DNA from: an uncultured Caulobacterales bacterium
GTDB taxonomy: Bacteria > Pseudomonadota > Alphaproteobacteria > Caulobacterales > Maricaulaceae
Reading direction: 5' to 3'
Length of the DNA: 53,758 nucleotides
Assembly: GCA_937929915.1 (NCBI GenBank)
Contig: CALFUN010000006.1
Span: 1 to 53,758 of the forward strand
Numbering within the stretch: the stretch's first letter is position 1; every line of letters begins with the position of its first letter. Positions 36,163 to 46,346 of the stretch are shown here, one piece after another. Below the pieces are notes generated by a model. It was given only the letters and a program-made list of their open reading frames with translations, was not told the origin of the DNA and ran no database searches. The position numbers were made by a program, and so were the translations under genes.

Positions 36163-37914
36163 TTAGGCGGGCGACATATCCGTTAAATGGAAATCTATAC
36201 GCGTGCGTCCCTGCCAATGATTCGGTTTTAACTGGCCTATAATATGAAAATGACCACGATTTGGTGCCAGTAAACCATCGCTCAAACCTTTTTCATCTGC
36301 GCCAAAGCAAATGCCCGATAAAACTTGCCCGGCTCTATCTTCAAAAGAGAATCGCACATGGTTCCCCTTTAGACGTTCTGCGTAATTCAAGCGCATATCA
36401 GCAAATGCGAAGCAAGGCTGCGGATGCCCCGCACCGAAAGGGCCAATACGATCAATCATCTCTAGCAAATCCATATTGGCAGCCATTGGCGAGAGCAGAG
36501 CATCAATATATGTTGATTGATTGGCGCGCGCTTGCGCGACATCCTCGCTCAAATAATCATTGATGAAGCCAGCAAAGTCTGAAAGTTTATTCGCCTCCAT
36601 CGTCAATCCGCCCGCCATAGCATGACCACCGCCGCTTTTAAGCAGGCCAGCCGCTTTGGCAGCGCTAATTGCCCCGCCAAGATTAACCCTTCGAATAGAG
36701 CGTCCAGACCCTTTGGCTTCTCCGTCCTCATCAATACCAATGACAATAGCCGGTGTATCAAAACGGTCTTTAAGCCGTCCTGCGACAATGCCAATAATAC
36801 CGGGATGCCAGCCATCCATAGAGACAATAATGACAGCCTGACCGCGTTGCTTTTCTGCTTCTGTCATGGCCTCATCCAGCATATTGGCCTGCATAGTGCG
36901 GCGTTCAGCGTTCACACGGTCAAGCTCTGCGGCATGGGCATAGGCCAGCTGCGCATTTTCAGTTGCCAGCAATTCTGCGCCCATATCCGCGCGTCCAATT
37001 CGGCCGCCTGCATTGATACGCGGGCCGAGGACAAAGCCGCAATGATAGGCGGTAAATGGCGGCTCTGCCTTGGCTATATCTGCAAGCGCTTTGATACCTA
37101 CATGATCTGTATGAGTAAGGACTTTAAGGCCTTGACGCACAAAGGTACGATTAACCCCCGTTAGCGGCACTACATCACAAATCGTCCCAAGCGCGGTGAG
37201 CCCTAATAATGACTTCAAATCAATATCTGGGTGCATGCCTTTGGCTTTTGCGAGGCGGTGCAAAGCAACAATCAGCATAAAGGTCACGCCCGCTGCGGCC
37301 AAATGCTCAAGACCTGAGCTATCATCAACGCGGTTGGGGTTCATAATTGCAAAGGCAGGCGGCGGATTGCCGTCCATTAAATGATGATCCACGACAATTA
37401 CAGGCAAATCTATCTCATGAGCCGCCTCTAACGCCCCGTGCGCCGCCGCGCCGCAATCCAATGTGACAATCAAATCTGCCCCTTGGGCCTTCAAACTCTC
37501 AAATGCAGCCCGCGACGGGCCGTAACCTTCTTTCACACGATCAGGGATATAGAGCTGAAATTCATATCCTATAGCCCGTCCCCAGCGGATAAGCTGGGCG
37601 GCAGATGTACCGCCATCCACATCATAATCGGAGAATATCCAAATCGTCTCGCCGCGCTTAATACCGTCTAAAATACGGCCTGCCGCCTTATCACTATCTT
37701 GCAGCACAGATGGATTTGGCAAAGTATCGCGCAGTGTCGGGGCTAGGAAGCTTTGCACATGCTCTGCCGCGATGCCGCGCCCTGCCAGAATGGCGGCTTC
37801 AATGCGCGGTAAATTGGCCGCGCGAGCAAAATCATCAGCGGCCTTATCATCACAGCGCATCGTCCAGCGCCGCCCGCGAATGGAGCACGTCACATCCAAG
37901 CAAATTTGTGCCAT
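36163..37914 (-). CDS. recJ: Single-stranded-DNA-specific exonuclease RecJ
   Basis: A 583-residue 5'-3' exonuclease of recombination and mismatch repair. The DHH phosphoesterase core is clear: DYDVDGGTSAA (about 97-107), LDCGAAAHGAL, VDHHLMDG near 178-185, and GGRIGRADMGAELL and the DHHA1 GSGRSIRRVNL and GGGHAMAGG regions. The start at 37914 is right because SIRGRRWTMR matches the usual RecJ beginning. It sits 20 bases downstream of glpX, a neighbour pair widespread in alphaproteobacteria. Confidence 0.96.
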   Translation of the reverse strand: MAQICLDVTCSIRGRRWTMRCDDKAADDFARAANLPRIEAAILAGRGIAAEHVQSFLAPTLRDTLPNPSVLQDSDKAAGRILDGIKRGETIWIFSDYDVDGGTSAAQLIRWGRAIGYEFQLYIPDRVKEGYGPSRAAFESLKAQGADLIVTLDCGAAAHGALEAAHEIDLPVIVVDHHLMDGNPPPAFAIMNPNRVDDSSGLEHLAAAGVTFMLIVALHRLAKAKGMHPDIDLKSLLGLTALGTICDVVPLTGVNRTFVRQGLKVLTHTDHVGIKALADIAKAEPPFTAYHCGFVLGPRINAGGRIGRADMGAELLATENAQLAYAHAAELDRVNAERRTMQANMLDEAMTEAEKQRGQAVIIVSMDGWHPGIIGIVAGRLKDRFDTPAIVIGIDEDGEAKGSGRSIRRVNLGGAISAAKAAGLLKSGGGHAMAGGLTMEANKLSDFAGFINDYLSEDVAQARANQSTYIDALLSPMAANMDLLEMIDRIGPFGAGHPQPCFAFADMRLNYAERLKGNHVRFSFEDRAGQVLSGICFGADEKGLSDGLLAPNRGHFHIIGQLKPNHWQGRTRIDFHLTDMSPA

Positions 37915-37934
37915 AACGCCTCCAAATTTCGCGA

Positions 37935-38897
37935 TTAGCCCGCTTTAACTGGACGCTCCGAACGTAGATATTGCACAGCATTATCCATAGAATTCATCAC
38001 AAGTGTATGCGTACTGGCTTTGCCGTGGCGGATTTTAACGCCGTCTAAGAGATCGCCTTGCGTTACCCCCGTTGCCGCGAAAATTGTTGGGCCAGATGCC
38101 AGACCTTCTAGGTCATATTTTTTGTCTAATTGATCGATTCCAACACGGCGCGCTCGGTTCACTTCATCGTCATTGCGAAAATGCAAACGCCCTTGCATTT
38201 GACCGCCAATACAGCGCAAAGCCGCTGCGGCTAGCACACCCTCGGGGGCGCCGCCCTGCCCGATATACATATCAACCTGCGTATCTGGATCTGTTGTATT
38301 AATCACGCCTTGCACATCCCCGTCCGTAATAAGCTTTACACTGGCTTTAAGGTTACGCAGATCATCAATGATATGGCCATGACGCGCACGGTCAAGCACG
38401 CAGACTGTGACGTCCTCGGGCGTTACGCCTTTGGCTTTCGCAAGCGCCATCACATTATCGGCAGCCGATTTATCCAAATCAATTAAGCCAGGCGCATAGC
38501 CTGGGCCAATCGCAATTTTATCCATGTAAACATCTGGCGCATAAAGCAAGCCGCCCCGCGGCGCAAAAGCCATAACAGCCAGTGCATTAGCCATAGCTTT
38601 CGCTGTTAGCGTTGTCCCTTCTAGCGGATCAAGCGCAATATCAACTTCTGGCCCCGTACCTTTACCCACCTCTTCGCCAATATAGAGCATAGGCGCCTCA
38701 TCGCGCTCGCCTTCGCCAATGACAATACGGCCTTTAATCTGTAGCGCATTAAGCCCTGTACGCATCGCGTCAACAGCGGCTTGGTCAGCCGCCTTTTCAT
38801 CCCCGCGCCCAACCATATAATAAGCATTGATCGCAGCTTTTTCCGTAACCAGAGCTGCGCTTAACGCAAGGCCTGTATTAAATCCAATTTTTGACAT
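37935..38897 (-). CDS. glpX: Class II fructose-1,6-bisphosphatase
   Basis: A 320-residue gluconeogenic phosphatase (fructose 1,6-bisphosphate to fructose 6-phosphate), perhaps also acting on sedoheptulose bisphosphate as in related bacteria. Metal sites GEGERDEAPML (61-71) and DPLEGTT (90-96) and the motif YIGQGGAPEGVLAAAALR are intact. Followed by recJ on the same strand. Confidence 0.96.
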   Translation of the reverse strand: MSKIGFNTGLALSAALVTEKAAINAYYMVGRGDEKAADQAAVDAMRTGLNALQIKGRIVIGEGERDEAPMLYIGEEVGKGTGPEVDIALDPLEGTTLTAKAMANALAVMAFAPRGGLLYAPDVYMDKIAIGPGYAPGLIDLDKSAADNVMALAKAKGVTPEDVTVCVLDRARHGHIIDDLRNLKASVKLITDGDVQGVINTTDPDTQVDMYIGQGGAPEGVLAAAALRCIGGQMQGRLHFRNDDEVNRARRVGIDQLDKKYDLEGLASGPTIFAATGVTQGDLLDGVKIRHGKASTHTLVMNSMDNAVQYLRSERPVKAG

Positions 38898-39015
38898 AAA
38901 AGTCCCACATATTATTTGATAATTTTGTCATAAAGAAAGCCATGTGCCTGCTAACACATTTCATAAGAAAGTAACGTCACTTTTCCTAAAAAATATAAAG
39001 ATATTTTAAGGTCAA

Positions 39016-39363
39016 TTATTCTGGATCATCAAGCTTATAGGCTTGCGTTTTTGCTCTTAACTGCTCAAATTCAGTTGTAATTTCATCTTGGCTAAGGGGC
39101 GGATGTAACGATTCTGGCGTCGTGAAGTTATCGCGCATCTCCAGAAGTTTAACTGCATCTTCATCCCATTTTTTAGCTCTGCGCACATCCTCTGGCGTGC
39201 TAGGTACTTCGCTAACTTTTGGCACATTCGTTTGATTATTTTTGACGATCTCGCGAAATTCAGGCAATTTCAAAAAGTCAATATTTGGCATTTTGGGTGT
39301 CGCGCAGCCTGATACGGCTGTAGATATGACAACTGCGCTGATTATATATTGAAAAGATTTCAT
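39016..39363 (-). CDS. Small lipoprotein of unknown function
   Basis: A 115-residue protein, MKSFQYIISAVVISTAVSGC at its start: a lipoprotein signal with VSGC lipobox, so Cys20 would be lipidated. The frame is open to an ATG at 39393, but lipoprotein rules favour the start at 39363. The mature part is charged and helical (rich in Glu, Asp, Lys). I do not recognise the family; it may sit in either membrane. It lies between glpX and argC. Confidence 0.75.
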   Translation of the reverse strand: MKSFQYIISAVVISTAVSGCATPKMPNIDFLKLPEFREIVKNNQTNVPKVSEVPSTPEDVRRAKKWDEDAVKLLEMRDNFTTPESLHPPLSQDEITTEFEQLRAKTQAYKLDDPE

Positions 39364-39472
39364 GCTATATGTCTCTAAACTGAGAATCCCCAATTAACTG
39401 TCCTATTCCTGATATGCGGCTTATGCGGGATAGTCACCTAAATTCTTGTAGAGAATTTTAGAAAATACAGCT

Positions 39473-40525
39473 TTAAGGGAATATTGGCGACCCCATCAAA
39501 CCGAGCGTTTCATCCCACCCTTGGCTTACATTATAATTCTGCAATGCCTGCCCTGACGAGCCTTTAGTAAGATTATCAATTACACTTACAATAATTGCGC
39601 GGCCAGCGATACGGTCAGCAAACACCCCTATACGGCAATGATTACTGGCTTTAACATGACGTGTTTGCGGAACAATGCCCTGCCTTTCGACATGGATAAA
39701 TGGCTCATTTTCGTAACGCGCAATATAGGCGCCGCGCAAATCTTCAAGACTTATATCTTTGGCAAGCTCCACATAACATGTCGCAATCATGCCGCGATTC
39801 ATCGGGATAAGATGCGGGGTAAAACTCACAGCCACATCATATGCGCTATGGGCTGTGAGTTCTTGTTCTATTTCTGGAGTATGACGGTGATGACCAATCG
39901 CATAAGCTTGCGCTCCGTCTGTCACCTCGGAGTAATGCAGCGCTTGCGCAGTTTTGCGGCCTGTCCCCGTCACACCAGATTTCGCGTCAATAATGATAGG
40001 CGCATTTGCTAGCAAGCCGTTTGTAACCGCTGGTAAAAGCGCCAATAATGACGCCGTTGGATAACAGCCGGGACATGCTATAAGTTTTGCGCCTTTGAGC
40101 GTTTCGCGCGCAAATTCCGTCAGGCCGTAGACACGCTGCGATAATAGCTCCGCATAATCATGTGAGCGCCCATAGGTGGCCTCATATATATTCGCATCCT
40201 GCAGTCTAAAATCCGCCGAGAGGTCAATTACAGTCTCAACGCGCTCATGAATCTTAGCAATCATGTCTTGGCTCGCGCCGTGAGGCAGACAGGCAAAGGC
40301 CACATCAATCATGTCCCAATCCACCTCATCTGCTGTGCAAAGTTTAGGTAAATCCATATGGGCAAAATTTGGATAGACATCGCCATAAGCCTGCCCCGCA
40401 CGGCTATGACCCGTTAGCGCCGCGATGTCGATATGCGGATGCCCCATAATCAGGCGTACACATTCTGCGCCTGTATAACCTGAAGCGCCGAGTATAACGG
40501 CTTGTTTTACAGTCTTATTTTTCAC
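39473..40525 (-). CDS. argC: N-acetyl-gamma-glutamyl-phosphate reductase
   Basis: The third enzyme of arginine synthesis, reducing N-acetylglutamyl phosphate with NADPH. The 350-residue form has GASGYTG (13-19) for NADP binding, the active Cys154 in CPGCYPT and GHRHTPEIEQEL near 238-249. It lies downstream of rpsI on the same strand but behind a strong terminator, so it probably has its own promoter. The order rplM-rpsI-argC is common in alphaproteobacteria. Confidence 0.96.
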   Translation of the reverse strand: MKNKTVKQAVILGASGYTGAECVRLIMGHPHIDIAALTGHSRAGQAYGDVYPNFAHMDLPKLCTADEVDWDMIDVAFACLPHGASQDMIAKIHERVETVIDLSADFRLQDANIYEATYGRSHDYAELLSQRVYGLTEFARETLKGAKLIACPGCYPTASLLALLPAVTNGLLANAPIIIDAKSGVTGTGRKTAQALHYSEVTDGAQAYAIGHHRHTPEIEQELTAHSAYDVAVSFTPHLIPMNRGMIATCYVELAKDISLEDLRGAYIARYENEPFIHVERQGIVPQTRHVKASNHCRIGVFADRIAGRAIIVSVIDNLTKGSSGQALQNYNVSQGWDETLGLMGSPIFP

Positions 40526-40560
40526 AACTCACATCCACTATACAGCCAAGTAAAATCCCA

Positions 40561-40595
40561 AATAAAAAGGCGCCTCGGTTTCCCGAAACGCCTTT
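40561..40595 (-). terminator. Strong terminator after rpsI
   Basis: On the minus strand AAAGGCGTTTCGG pairs with CCGAGGCGCCTTT (13 bp, two wobbles) around a GAAA tetraloop and runs into TTTTTA. It lies 27 bases past the rpsI stop. Confidence 0.92.
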
Positions 40596-40621
40596 GAAAA
40601 ACATATAAAGCTGCGTTTCGT

Positions 40622-41128
40622 TTAACGCTTTGAGAACTGGAAGCTCTTACGCGCTTTGGCCTTACCATATTTCTTACGCTCTACAACGCGGCTATCGCGT
40701 GTAATAAAGCCAGCGGCTTTGAGCGGACGGCGTAATGCAGGTTCGTAATATGTGAGCGCTTTTGTGATGCCGTGGCGTACTGCGCCCGCTTGGCCTGACA
40801 AACCGCCGCCTTTAACTGTGGCAACGACATCATAGGCATCTACGCGTTCAGCGACTTGAAAAGCTTGCGCGATAATCAAACGTAGCACAGGACGCGCGAA
40901 ATAAACCTCTTGGTCACGGCCATTAATTGTGATTTTGCCATTCCCCGGCTTGATCCAAACACGCGCGATAGAGTTTTTCCGCTTACCCGTAGCATATGAA
41001 CGGCCAAGATCATCAATTTTTGGCTCTGGTAGAGGCGCGCTCGGCGCAGCTTCAACAGTACCGTCAGCGGCAACAACGCCGCCTTCCATGCCTGCTTTCA
41101 GGTCTTCTAATGATTTAATATCAGCCAT
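40622..41128 (-). CDS. rpsI: 30S ribosomal protein S9
   Basis: A 168-residue S9. The C-terminal end [16 protein letters not shown], which reaches into the P site, is typical, as are [18 protein letters not shown] and [17 protein letters not shown]. An N-terminal extension of about 40 residues (rich in Glu, Pro, Ala) before the core is frequent in alphaproteobacterial S9. It starts three bases after rplM. Confidence 0.97.
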   Translation of the reverse strand: MADIKSLEDLKAGMEGGVVAADGTVEAAPSAPLPEPKIDDLGRSYATGKRKNSIARVWIKPGNGKITINGRDQEVYFARPVLRLIIAQAFQVAERVDAYDVVATVKGGGLSGQAGAVRHGITKALTYYEPALRRPLKAAGFITRDSRVVERKKYGKAKARKSFQFSKR

Positions 41129-41131
41129 GAT

Positions 41132-41602
41132 CTAGTTCGCCTTCACATTTTTTGGGCTACGTGATTTGAAGTCAATGACTTCAGGCTCTTGCGCCGTATG
41201 AGGATGCTCTGAACCTGCATAAACGCGTAGGTTAGAGAGTTGCTTGCGCGCCAATGGGCTTTCCTTTGGCAACATACGTTGTACGGCTTTGCGCATAACA
41301 CGTTCTGGGAAACGACCATCTAGGATTTTATCCGCTGTGCGTTCTTTAATCCCGCCCGCATAGCCTGTATGCCAATAATATTTTTTATCTGTGCGCTTGC
41401 GGCCTGTAAAAGCCACTTTTTCTGCATTGATGATGATGACATTATCACCACAATCAATATGCGGGGTATATGTTGGCAAGTGCTTGCCGCGTAGGCGCAT
41501 TGCAACAAATGTCGCAAGGCGGCCGACAACCACGTCTTCGGCGTCAATCAGAATCCATTTCTTTTCAACATCCGCGGTTGCTAAAAACTTTGTTGTTTTC
41601 AT
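41132..41602 (-). CDS. rplM: 50S ribosomal protein L13
   Basis: A 156-residue L13 that starts large-subunit assembly. [36 protein letters not shown] and [21 protein letters not shown] match the family. A GAGGA site stands before the ATG at 41602; the frame continues 12 codons further but homologues begin here (MKTTKF). Cotranscribed with rpsI. Confidence 0.97.
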   Translation of the reverse strand: MKTTKFLATADVEKKWILIDAEDVVVGRLATFVAMRLRGKHLPTYTPHIDCGDNVIIINAEKVAFTGRKRTDKKYYWHTGYAGGIKERTADKILDGRFPERVMRKAVQRMLPKESPLARKQLSNLRVYAGSEHPHTAQEPEVIDFKSRSPKNVKAN

Positions 41603-41787
41603 AGTATCCTCGAAATAATACAAATCTTCGCAGCGCATAGTATATGCACGACTATGATTTGAAAGCTTGCAGGCTATTAAGCCCCATGCCCTGCTGCGTC
41701 AATAACTTAATTTTGAAAAATCCGCGATTATATCTATCTAAAACAATAACTTACGAAAATGGTATTATATTACCGTATAAATTACGA

Positions 41788-42828
41788 TTAAACCATGACT
41801 TTATACCGCGCAATCCAAGCCATGCCCATCGCTGAGATAAAAACCAATATAGATGAGAATTGATGCAGCAAAGACAGCGTGAGCGGGGCGACGGCCAGTA
41901 ATGTCCATATGCCCAGCACCACTTGCCACACTATAATCCCAAGAACGCCCCCTGTTATGCCGCGCAAATGCGGCGCGCGGGACTTGGCGCTGATAAAAAT
42001 CCAAATCGCTAGCGCCAGAATAATATAGGCTAGCGTTCTGTGATTGAATTGGATCGCCGCTGCGTTTTCAAATATATTCCGCCAAGCAGGGTTTTGGATC
42101 AAATATCCCGCTGGAATGATGTCCCCGTCCATAAGCGGCCATTCATTATAGGTCTTACCCGATTTTGTCCCCGCCACGAATGCCCCTGCGATAATTTGCA
42201 GATAGATTAGAGCGGCCAGAATTGCTGTGCGTTTTGTGAAGTTACGGCCCGCATCTTGCGGGGCAAAGTTCTGCTGCGTGCGTTTCATCAGCCAATAACA
42301 CGCGCCAAGGATAATAAAGGCCAGTCCCAAATGCGTTGCCAAACGGTATTGGCTCACATCGACCATGCCCTCTTGCAACCCGCTATGCACCATCCACCAG
42401 CCAATCGCGCCTTGCAGGCCAATCAGGCCCATAATGGCAAAATATTTCAGACTGTGGCCCTTGGGTAATTTCCCGCGAAATAAAAAAATAAAAAACGGCA
42501 AAGCATAGGCCAGACCAATGATGCGGCCAAGTTGCCTGTGGCTCCATTCCCAAAAATAGATGAATTTAAACCCGCCTAGCTCCATATCAGGGTGTTCAGC
42601 CGAAAATTCGGGAATTTGCTTATATTTTTCAAATTCGGACAGCCAAGCTGCATCAGATAAAGGCGGCAACGCACCGCGAATAGGCGCCCATTCTGTTATG
42701 GACAGGCCTGAATTAGTCAGCCGCGTCGCCCCGCCAATGACAATCATCAAGGCGACCAATCCCATCATAGATAAAAGCCAGAGCGTGACGGCTTTGTGCT
42801 GTTTCGCATTTGAAGCAATATTCGTCAT
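41788..42828 (-). CDS. ctaA: Heme A synthase (CtaA/COX15)
   Basis: An inner-membrane enzyme that oxidises the C8 methyl of heme O to give heme A for cytochrome oxidase. It has about eight membrane helices and the heme-ligand histidines in EWSHRQLGR, ATHLGLAF, FNHRTLAY and LHQFSS, and GGATRLTNSGLSITEWAPI after helix 1. The frame opens at an ATG at 42870; 42828 (MTNIASNAKQ) is chosen because it leaves the usual short N-terminal tail. Neither has a clear ribosome site, so the start is uncertain. Confidence 0.93.
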   Translation of the reverse strand: MTNIASNAKQHKAVTLWLLSMMGLVALMIVIGGATRLTNSGLSITEWAPIRGALPPLSDAAWLSEFEKYKQIPEFSAEHPDMELGGFKFIYFWEWSHRQLGRIIGLAYALPFFIFLFRGKLPKGHSLKYFAIMGLIGLQGAIGWWMVHSGLQEGMVDVSQYRLATHLGLAFIILGACYWLMKRTQQNFAPQDAGRNFTKRTAILAALIYLQIIAGAFVAGTKSGKTYNEWPLMDGDIIPAGYLIQNPAWRNIFENAAAIQFNHRTLAYIILALAIWIFISAKSRAPHLRGITGGVLGIIVWQVVLGIWTLLAVAPLTLSLLHQFSSILVFISAMGMAWIARYKVMV

Positions 42829-42893
42829 GGGGTTTATATAAAGCCTCAAACCTCTTGGCGGATGTGGCATATTGCCATAAATTAGGTGAATAA

Positions 42894-42970
42894 TGGTCGG
42901 AGTGATAGGATTCGAACCTACGACCCCTAAGCCCCCAGCTTAGTGCGCTACCAGACTGCGCTACACTCCG
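42894..42970 (-). tRNA. tRNA-Pro (anticodon GGG)
   Basis: A 77-base cloverleaf with acceptor CGGAGTG/CACTCCG, anticodon stem CTAAG/CTTAG and loop CTGGGGG, T-arm GTAGGTTCGAATCCTAT and encoded CCA. GGG reads CCC and CCU proline codons. Confidence 0.96.
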
Positions 42971-43030
42971 ACATCATTTGAGTGGCTCTATAGTCTGCTA
43001 AGACGCAGGCTGCAACACGCATTTACGCTT

Positions 43031-43708
43031 TTAGAGGCTTTCCGCTCTTGCATCCTTAAAGTCTTGCCACTGCGCGCGAAGCACCTTTAAACGGGCTAAG
43101 GCCGCTTCAAGATTATCGCGCTGCTGCGAGGTCAAGCCTTGCGGGGCCAAAACGGGGGCAATAGGCGCAATTGGCGCGGCTGAAATCGGAGCAATAACGG
43201 GCTCAGGCGCTGAGATTATAGCAGGCTGCGCCGCAGGGACGGGCGTGACAGGCAAAATGGGCGCAGATGCAAGGGGCTCAGATGTTACAGGCGCAGATGT
43301 TACAGGATCAGGTGCAACAATTTTGGGCGCTCCCATATCAGGCGCGGCCTGCACCTTTTTAGAACTCGTTTTCTTGATCCGTTTAGGGACCAAATCCGTA
43401 TCGGAAATATCAGCGTCACGCGCCGCCTTTTCAACTGACCGGCCTAATTCAGTAATGCGGCCAGCGCCTTTAACGCGGATAAGCTTTTGCACATCTTTGA
43501 TCGGGTGTTTTTCATCATGAAGAAGCGTTTTAATCCCGCGCAGAAATTCAATGTCATCAGGGCGGTAAAACCTACGCCCGCCGCCGCGCTTGATTGGCTT
43601 TATTTGCGGAAATTTCGATTCCCAAAACCGCAAAACATGCGGCTGCAAATCCAATTCATCACTAGCCTCGCTAATGGTTCGAAATGCACGGGTTGTTTTA
43701 GATTGCAT
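43031..43708 (-). CDS. MerR-family transcriptional regulator
   Basis: A 225-residue protein with an N-terminal MerR helix-turn-helix (residues about 8-75: [34 protein letters not shown]). After about residue 105 comes a long Pro/Ala/Val/Ile-rich linker (roughly 120-190) and a short helix ([19 protein letters not shown]) instead of a ligand domain. This short-HTH plus linker layout beside ihfA-fabH-plsX recurs in alphaproteobacteria; its targets are not known. Confidence 0.88.
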   Translation of the reverse strand: MQSKTTRAFRTISEASDELDLQPHVLRFWESKFPQIKPIKRGGGRRFYRPDDIEFLRGIKTLLHDEKHPIKDVQKLIRVKGAGRITELGRSVEKAARDADISDTDLVPKRIKKTSSKKVQAAPDMGAPKIVAPDPVTSAPVTSEPLASAPILPVTPVPAAQPAIISAPEPVIAPISAAPIAPIAPVLAPQGLTSQQRDNLEAALARLKVLRAQWQDFKDARAESL

Positions 43709-43750
43709 AACATTCCCTACTCTGACTGAGTAACGAATCAGATCTTATCA

Positions 43751-44071
43751 TCATTTAGGACTTAATGACGAATCCACTCTTTCGCGTAGAACCTGAGACG
43801 GTTTAAAAACAAGAACACGACGTTTTGTTATCGGCACTTCTTCGCCCGTTTTAGGATTGCGCCCTATACGTTCTTTCTTATCGCGTAATGAAAATGTGCC
43901 AAAGCCGGCCAGCTTAACATGCTCGCCTTTTTCTAAAGCCTGACTGACATGGTCAATGAGTGATTCAACTAATTGAGAGCTATCTGTACGTGAGAGGCCA
44001 ATCTCAAGATATAAAGCTTCCGCTAGGTCTGCACGGGTGACTGTGCCAGGATTATCTAATACATTGCTCAT
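43751..44071 (-). CDS. ihfA: Integration host factor subunit alpha
   Basis: A 106-residue DNA-bending protein. [20 protein letters not shown] starts the helical dimer body, and [23 protein letters not shown] with the [17 protein letters not shown] arm gives the beta ribbons that grip the minor groove. IHF alpha pairs with beta, which is encoded elsewhere. It lies between fabH and merR. Confidence 0.95.
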   Translation of the reverse strand: MSNVLDNPGTVTRADLAEALYLEIGLSRTDSSQLVESLIDHVSQALEKGEHVKLAGFGTFSLRDKKERIGRNPKTGEEVPITKRRVLVFKPSQVLRERVDSSLSPK

Positions 44072-44142
44072 ATGCGCCTTTAAAGCAAATTCTTGCCCCC
44101 ACTGGCAAGCGGTAATTTGTTTCGACTATCTGAATCCAAATG

Positions 44143-45144
44143 TCAATAACGTAATAAGGCTGCGCCCCAAGTAAAGCCGCCGCCAAAAGCCTCAAGCATA
44201 ACAAGATCGCCGCGTTTTATGCGCCCATCTTCTATCGCGGCATGCATAGCTAGCGGCACAGAGGCCGCCGAAGTATTAGCATGTTGCGCCACCGTAGAAA
44301 TAACTGATTCGGGGGCGATTTTAAGCTTTTTAGCCACAGCATTTAAGATACGTTGATTGGCCTGATGCGGGACAAACCAGTCAATGTCTTGAATGTCAAC
44401 ACCAGAGCGTGCCGCGCAATCGCGCATAACATTTGCGATTTCAGTCACAGCATGTTTGAAAACAGCATTGCCTTGCATACGCAAATGCCCAACCGTTTGG
44501 GTTGCTGACGGCCCGCCATCGACATATAACATGTCGCGGTAACGTCCATCCGAGCGGATATAGCTATCCATCACCCCCGGCGCATCTTCATCCGTGTTTT
44601 CGGCCGCCTCCAACACAATCGCCCCAGCTCCGTCGCCAAATAGCACACAGGTCGAACGGTCTTCCCAATCTAAAATTCGCGAAAATGTCTCTGCGCCTAT
44701 CAATAAAGCGCGTTTGGCATTGCCAACGCGCATCATCGCGTCAATGACATTTATGCCATATAGAAAACCGCTACAAACCGCCTGAACATCAAAGGCTGCG
44801 CCGCGGTTCATGCCAAGGCGTTCTTGAATAATCGTCGCCGTCGAGGGAAACGTCAAATCAGGCGTTGACGTGGCTAGGACAATTAAATCCAGCTCATCTG
44901 CGCCAATCCCTGCATCGTCCAAAGCGGCCAGTGCGGCGCGGTAGCCCAAATCAGAGGTTTTCTGGCCATCAGCGGCAATATGGCGCTGACTTATGCCCGT
45001 GCGTTCTTTAATCCATTCATCAGAGGTCTCGACCATTTTAGCCAATTCTTCATTGCCTAAAATACGCTCTGGCAGATAGCTCCCAATACCGATGATTTTA
45101 TTGCGGATTGGAACAGGCATCATTGAAACAGGCATTTGGGCCAT
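44143..45144 (-). CDS. fabH: 3-oxoacyl-ACP synthase III
   Basis: A 333-residue enzyme that condenses acetyl-CoA with malonyl-ACP to start fatty-acid synthesis. The Cys-His-Asn triad is present: Cys in AVCSGFLYG, His in [10 protein letters not shown] and Asn in QHANTSAAS. Its ATG overlaps the plsX stop (TAATG), so the two are coupled, as in many proteobacteria. Confidence 0.96.
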   Translation of the reverse strand: MAQMPVSMMPVPIRNKIIGIGSYLPERILGNEELAKMVETSDEWIKERTGISQRHIAADGQKTSDLGYRAALAALDDAGIGADELDLIVLATSTPDLTFPSTATIIQERLGMNRGAAFDVQAVCSGFLYGINVIDAMMRVGNAKRALLIGAETFSRILDWEDRSTCVLFGDGAGAIVLEAAENTDEDAPGVMDSYIRSDGRYRDMLYVDGGPSATQTVGHLRMQGNAVFKHAVTEIANVMRDCAARSGVDIQDIDWFVPHQANQRILNAVAKKLKIAPESVISTVAQHANTSAASVPLAMHAAIEDGRIKRGDLVMLEAFGGGFTWGAALLRY

Positions 45145-46196
45145 TATGAGATAAACCCTATATTATCATCTTCATCATGCAGCGCATCAAGCTTATCATC
45201 AATGACCTTAAGAAAATCACTTTCCGCAAGTTCTATCGCGATATTTAGAGCATTAGCAAAGCCAATCGCATCCGTGCCGCCATGGCTTTTAATCACAACA
45301 CCGTTAAGCCCCAGAAACACACCGCCATTCACGCGGCGCGGGTCAATGCGTTTTTTCAATCGGCGCAGCGCCATAAGGTTCAAGGCCGTGGTAAATTTTG
45401 ACCATATCGAGCCATTTAAAGCCTCTTGGAAAAAGGCCCCAATCAGCTTGGCCGTGCCCTCTGCTGTTTTAAGGGCAATATTGCCCGTAAACCCGTCCGT
45501 TACAACCACATCCGCTCCGCCAGACGAAATATCATTGCCTTCAACATATCCAATATAGTTCAAATCAAGCTGGCTTTGCGATAGGCGCTCATGGGCCGCC
45601 TTGATAACAGCATTGCCTTTAAGATCTTCGGTGCCGACATTTAACAGGCCCACAGATGGGTGCTCTTTTTTATAGATTGCGTGATAATAGGCCTCACCCA
45701 GCACAGCAAATTCAGTGAGCTGCGCGGCGTCGCATTCAATATTCGCGCCGACATCTAAGACAACACACATGCCATCTTCGCGCGGCCAACTCGCGGCAAT
45801 AGCGGGGCGCTGCACACCGCGTTTCATCCGAAGCTGTAATTTGGACATAGCCATTAGCGCGCCTGTATTTCCCGCAGATACAGCAATTTCAGCGCGGCCA
45901 GCTTTCACAGCTGCAATAGCATTCCACATGCTTGATCCCTTGCCCTTACGCAAAGCATGGGAGGGCTTATCTTCCATGCTGATAACTTTTTCAGTATGCA
46001 GGATTTCAACACGTTCGCGCGTGCGCGGACATTTCAACAAAATCGGCTGAATCTGGGCTTCATCGCCATGCAATAAAAACCGCGCGCGCCGGCCTTGGCC
46101 TTCATGTTTTAGAAAATATTCTATACCAGCCAAAACTATGCTGGGCGCATGATCTCCGCCCATAGCATCTATCGATATAATTAATCCATCCAGCAT
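45144..46196 (-). CDS. plsX: Phosphate acyltransferase PlsX
   Basis: A 350-residue enzyme that makes acyl-phosphate from acyl-ACP for phospholipid synthesis. [17 protein letters not shown] (residues 5-21), [10 protein letters not shown] and [16 protein letters not shown] are family hallmarks. The frame runs to a GTG at 46208, but the ATG at 46196 (MLDGLI) fits homologues better; the ribosome site is weak for both. fabH overlaps its end. Confidence 0.95.
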   Translation of the reverse strand: MLDGLIISIDAMGGDHAPSIVLAGIEYFLKHEGQGRRARFLLHGDEAQIQPILLKCPRTRERVEILHTEKVISMEDKPSHALRKGKGSSMWNAIAAVKAGRAEIAVSAGNTGALMAMSKLQLRMKRGVQRPAIAASWPREDGMCVVLDVGANIECDAAQLTEFAVLGEAYYHAIYKKEHPSVGLLNVGTEDLKGNAVIKAAHERLSQSQLDLNYIGYVEGNDISSGGADVVVTDGFTGNIALKTAEGTAKLIGAFFQEALNGSIWSKFTTALNLMALRRLKKRIDPRRVNGGVFLGLNGVVIKSHGGTDAIGFANALNIAIELAESDFLKVIDDKLDALHDEDDNIGFIS

Positions 46197-46319
46197 TACG
46201 GCTCGCACTTAAGACAATGCCTAGCCTATAGAGTGATACGCAAAATTTCTCTAGCTTTTTTAGGAGATTTCCTGTTCACGACTTAAAGAGTTAAATTTTA
46301 CCAGTTCATCTGCGTTAAA

Positions 46320-46339
46320 TTACGGTAGAATTACCGCAA
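46320..46339 (-). terminator. Hairpin after the CBP3-type chaperone gene
   Basis: On the minus strand TTGCGGTA pairs with TACCGTAA (8 bp, one wobble) around ATTC and is followed by TTTAACG. It lies seven bases past the stop of the gene at 46347. The T-run is short, so strength is moderate. Confidence 0.5.
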
Positions 46340-46346
46340 ATCATCC

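Noticed and set aside
36622-37164. 180-residue frame opposite recJ
   Set aside because: Antisense shadow of recJ with no recognisable domain or ribosome site.
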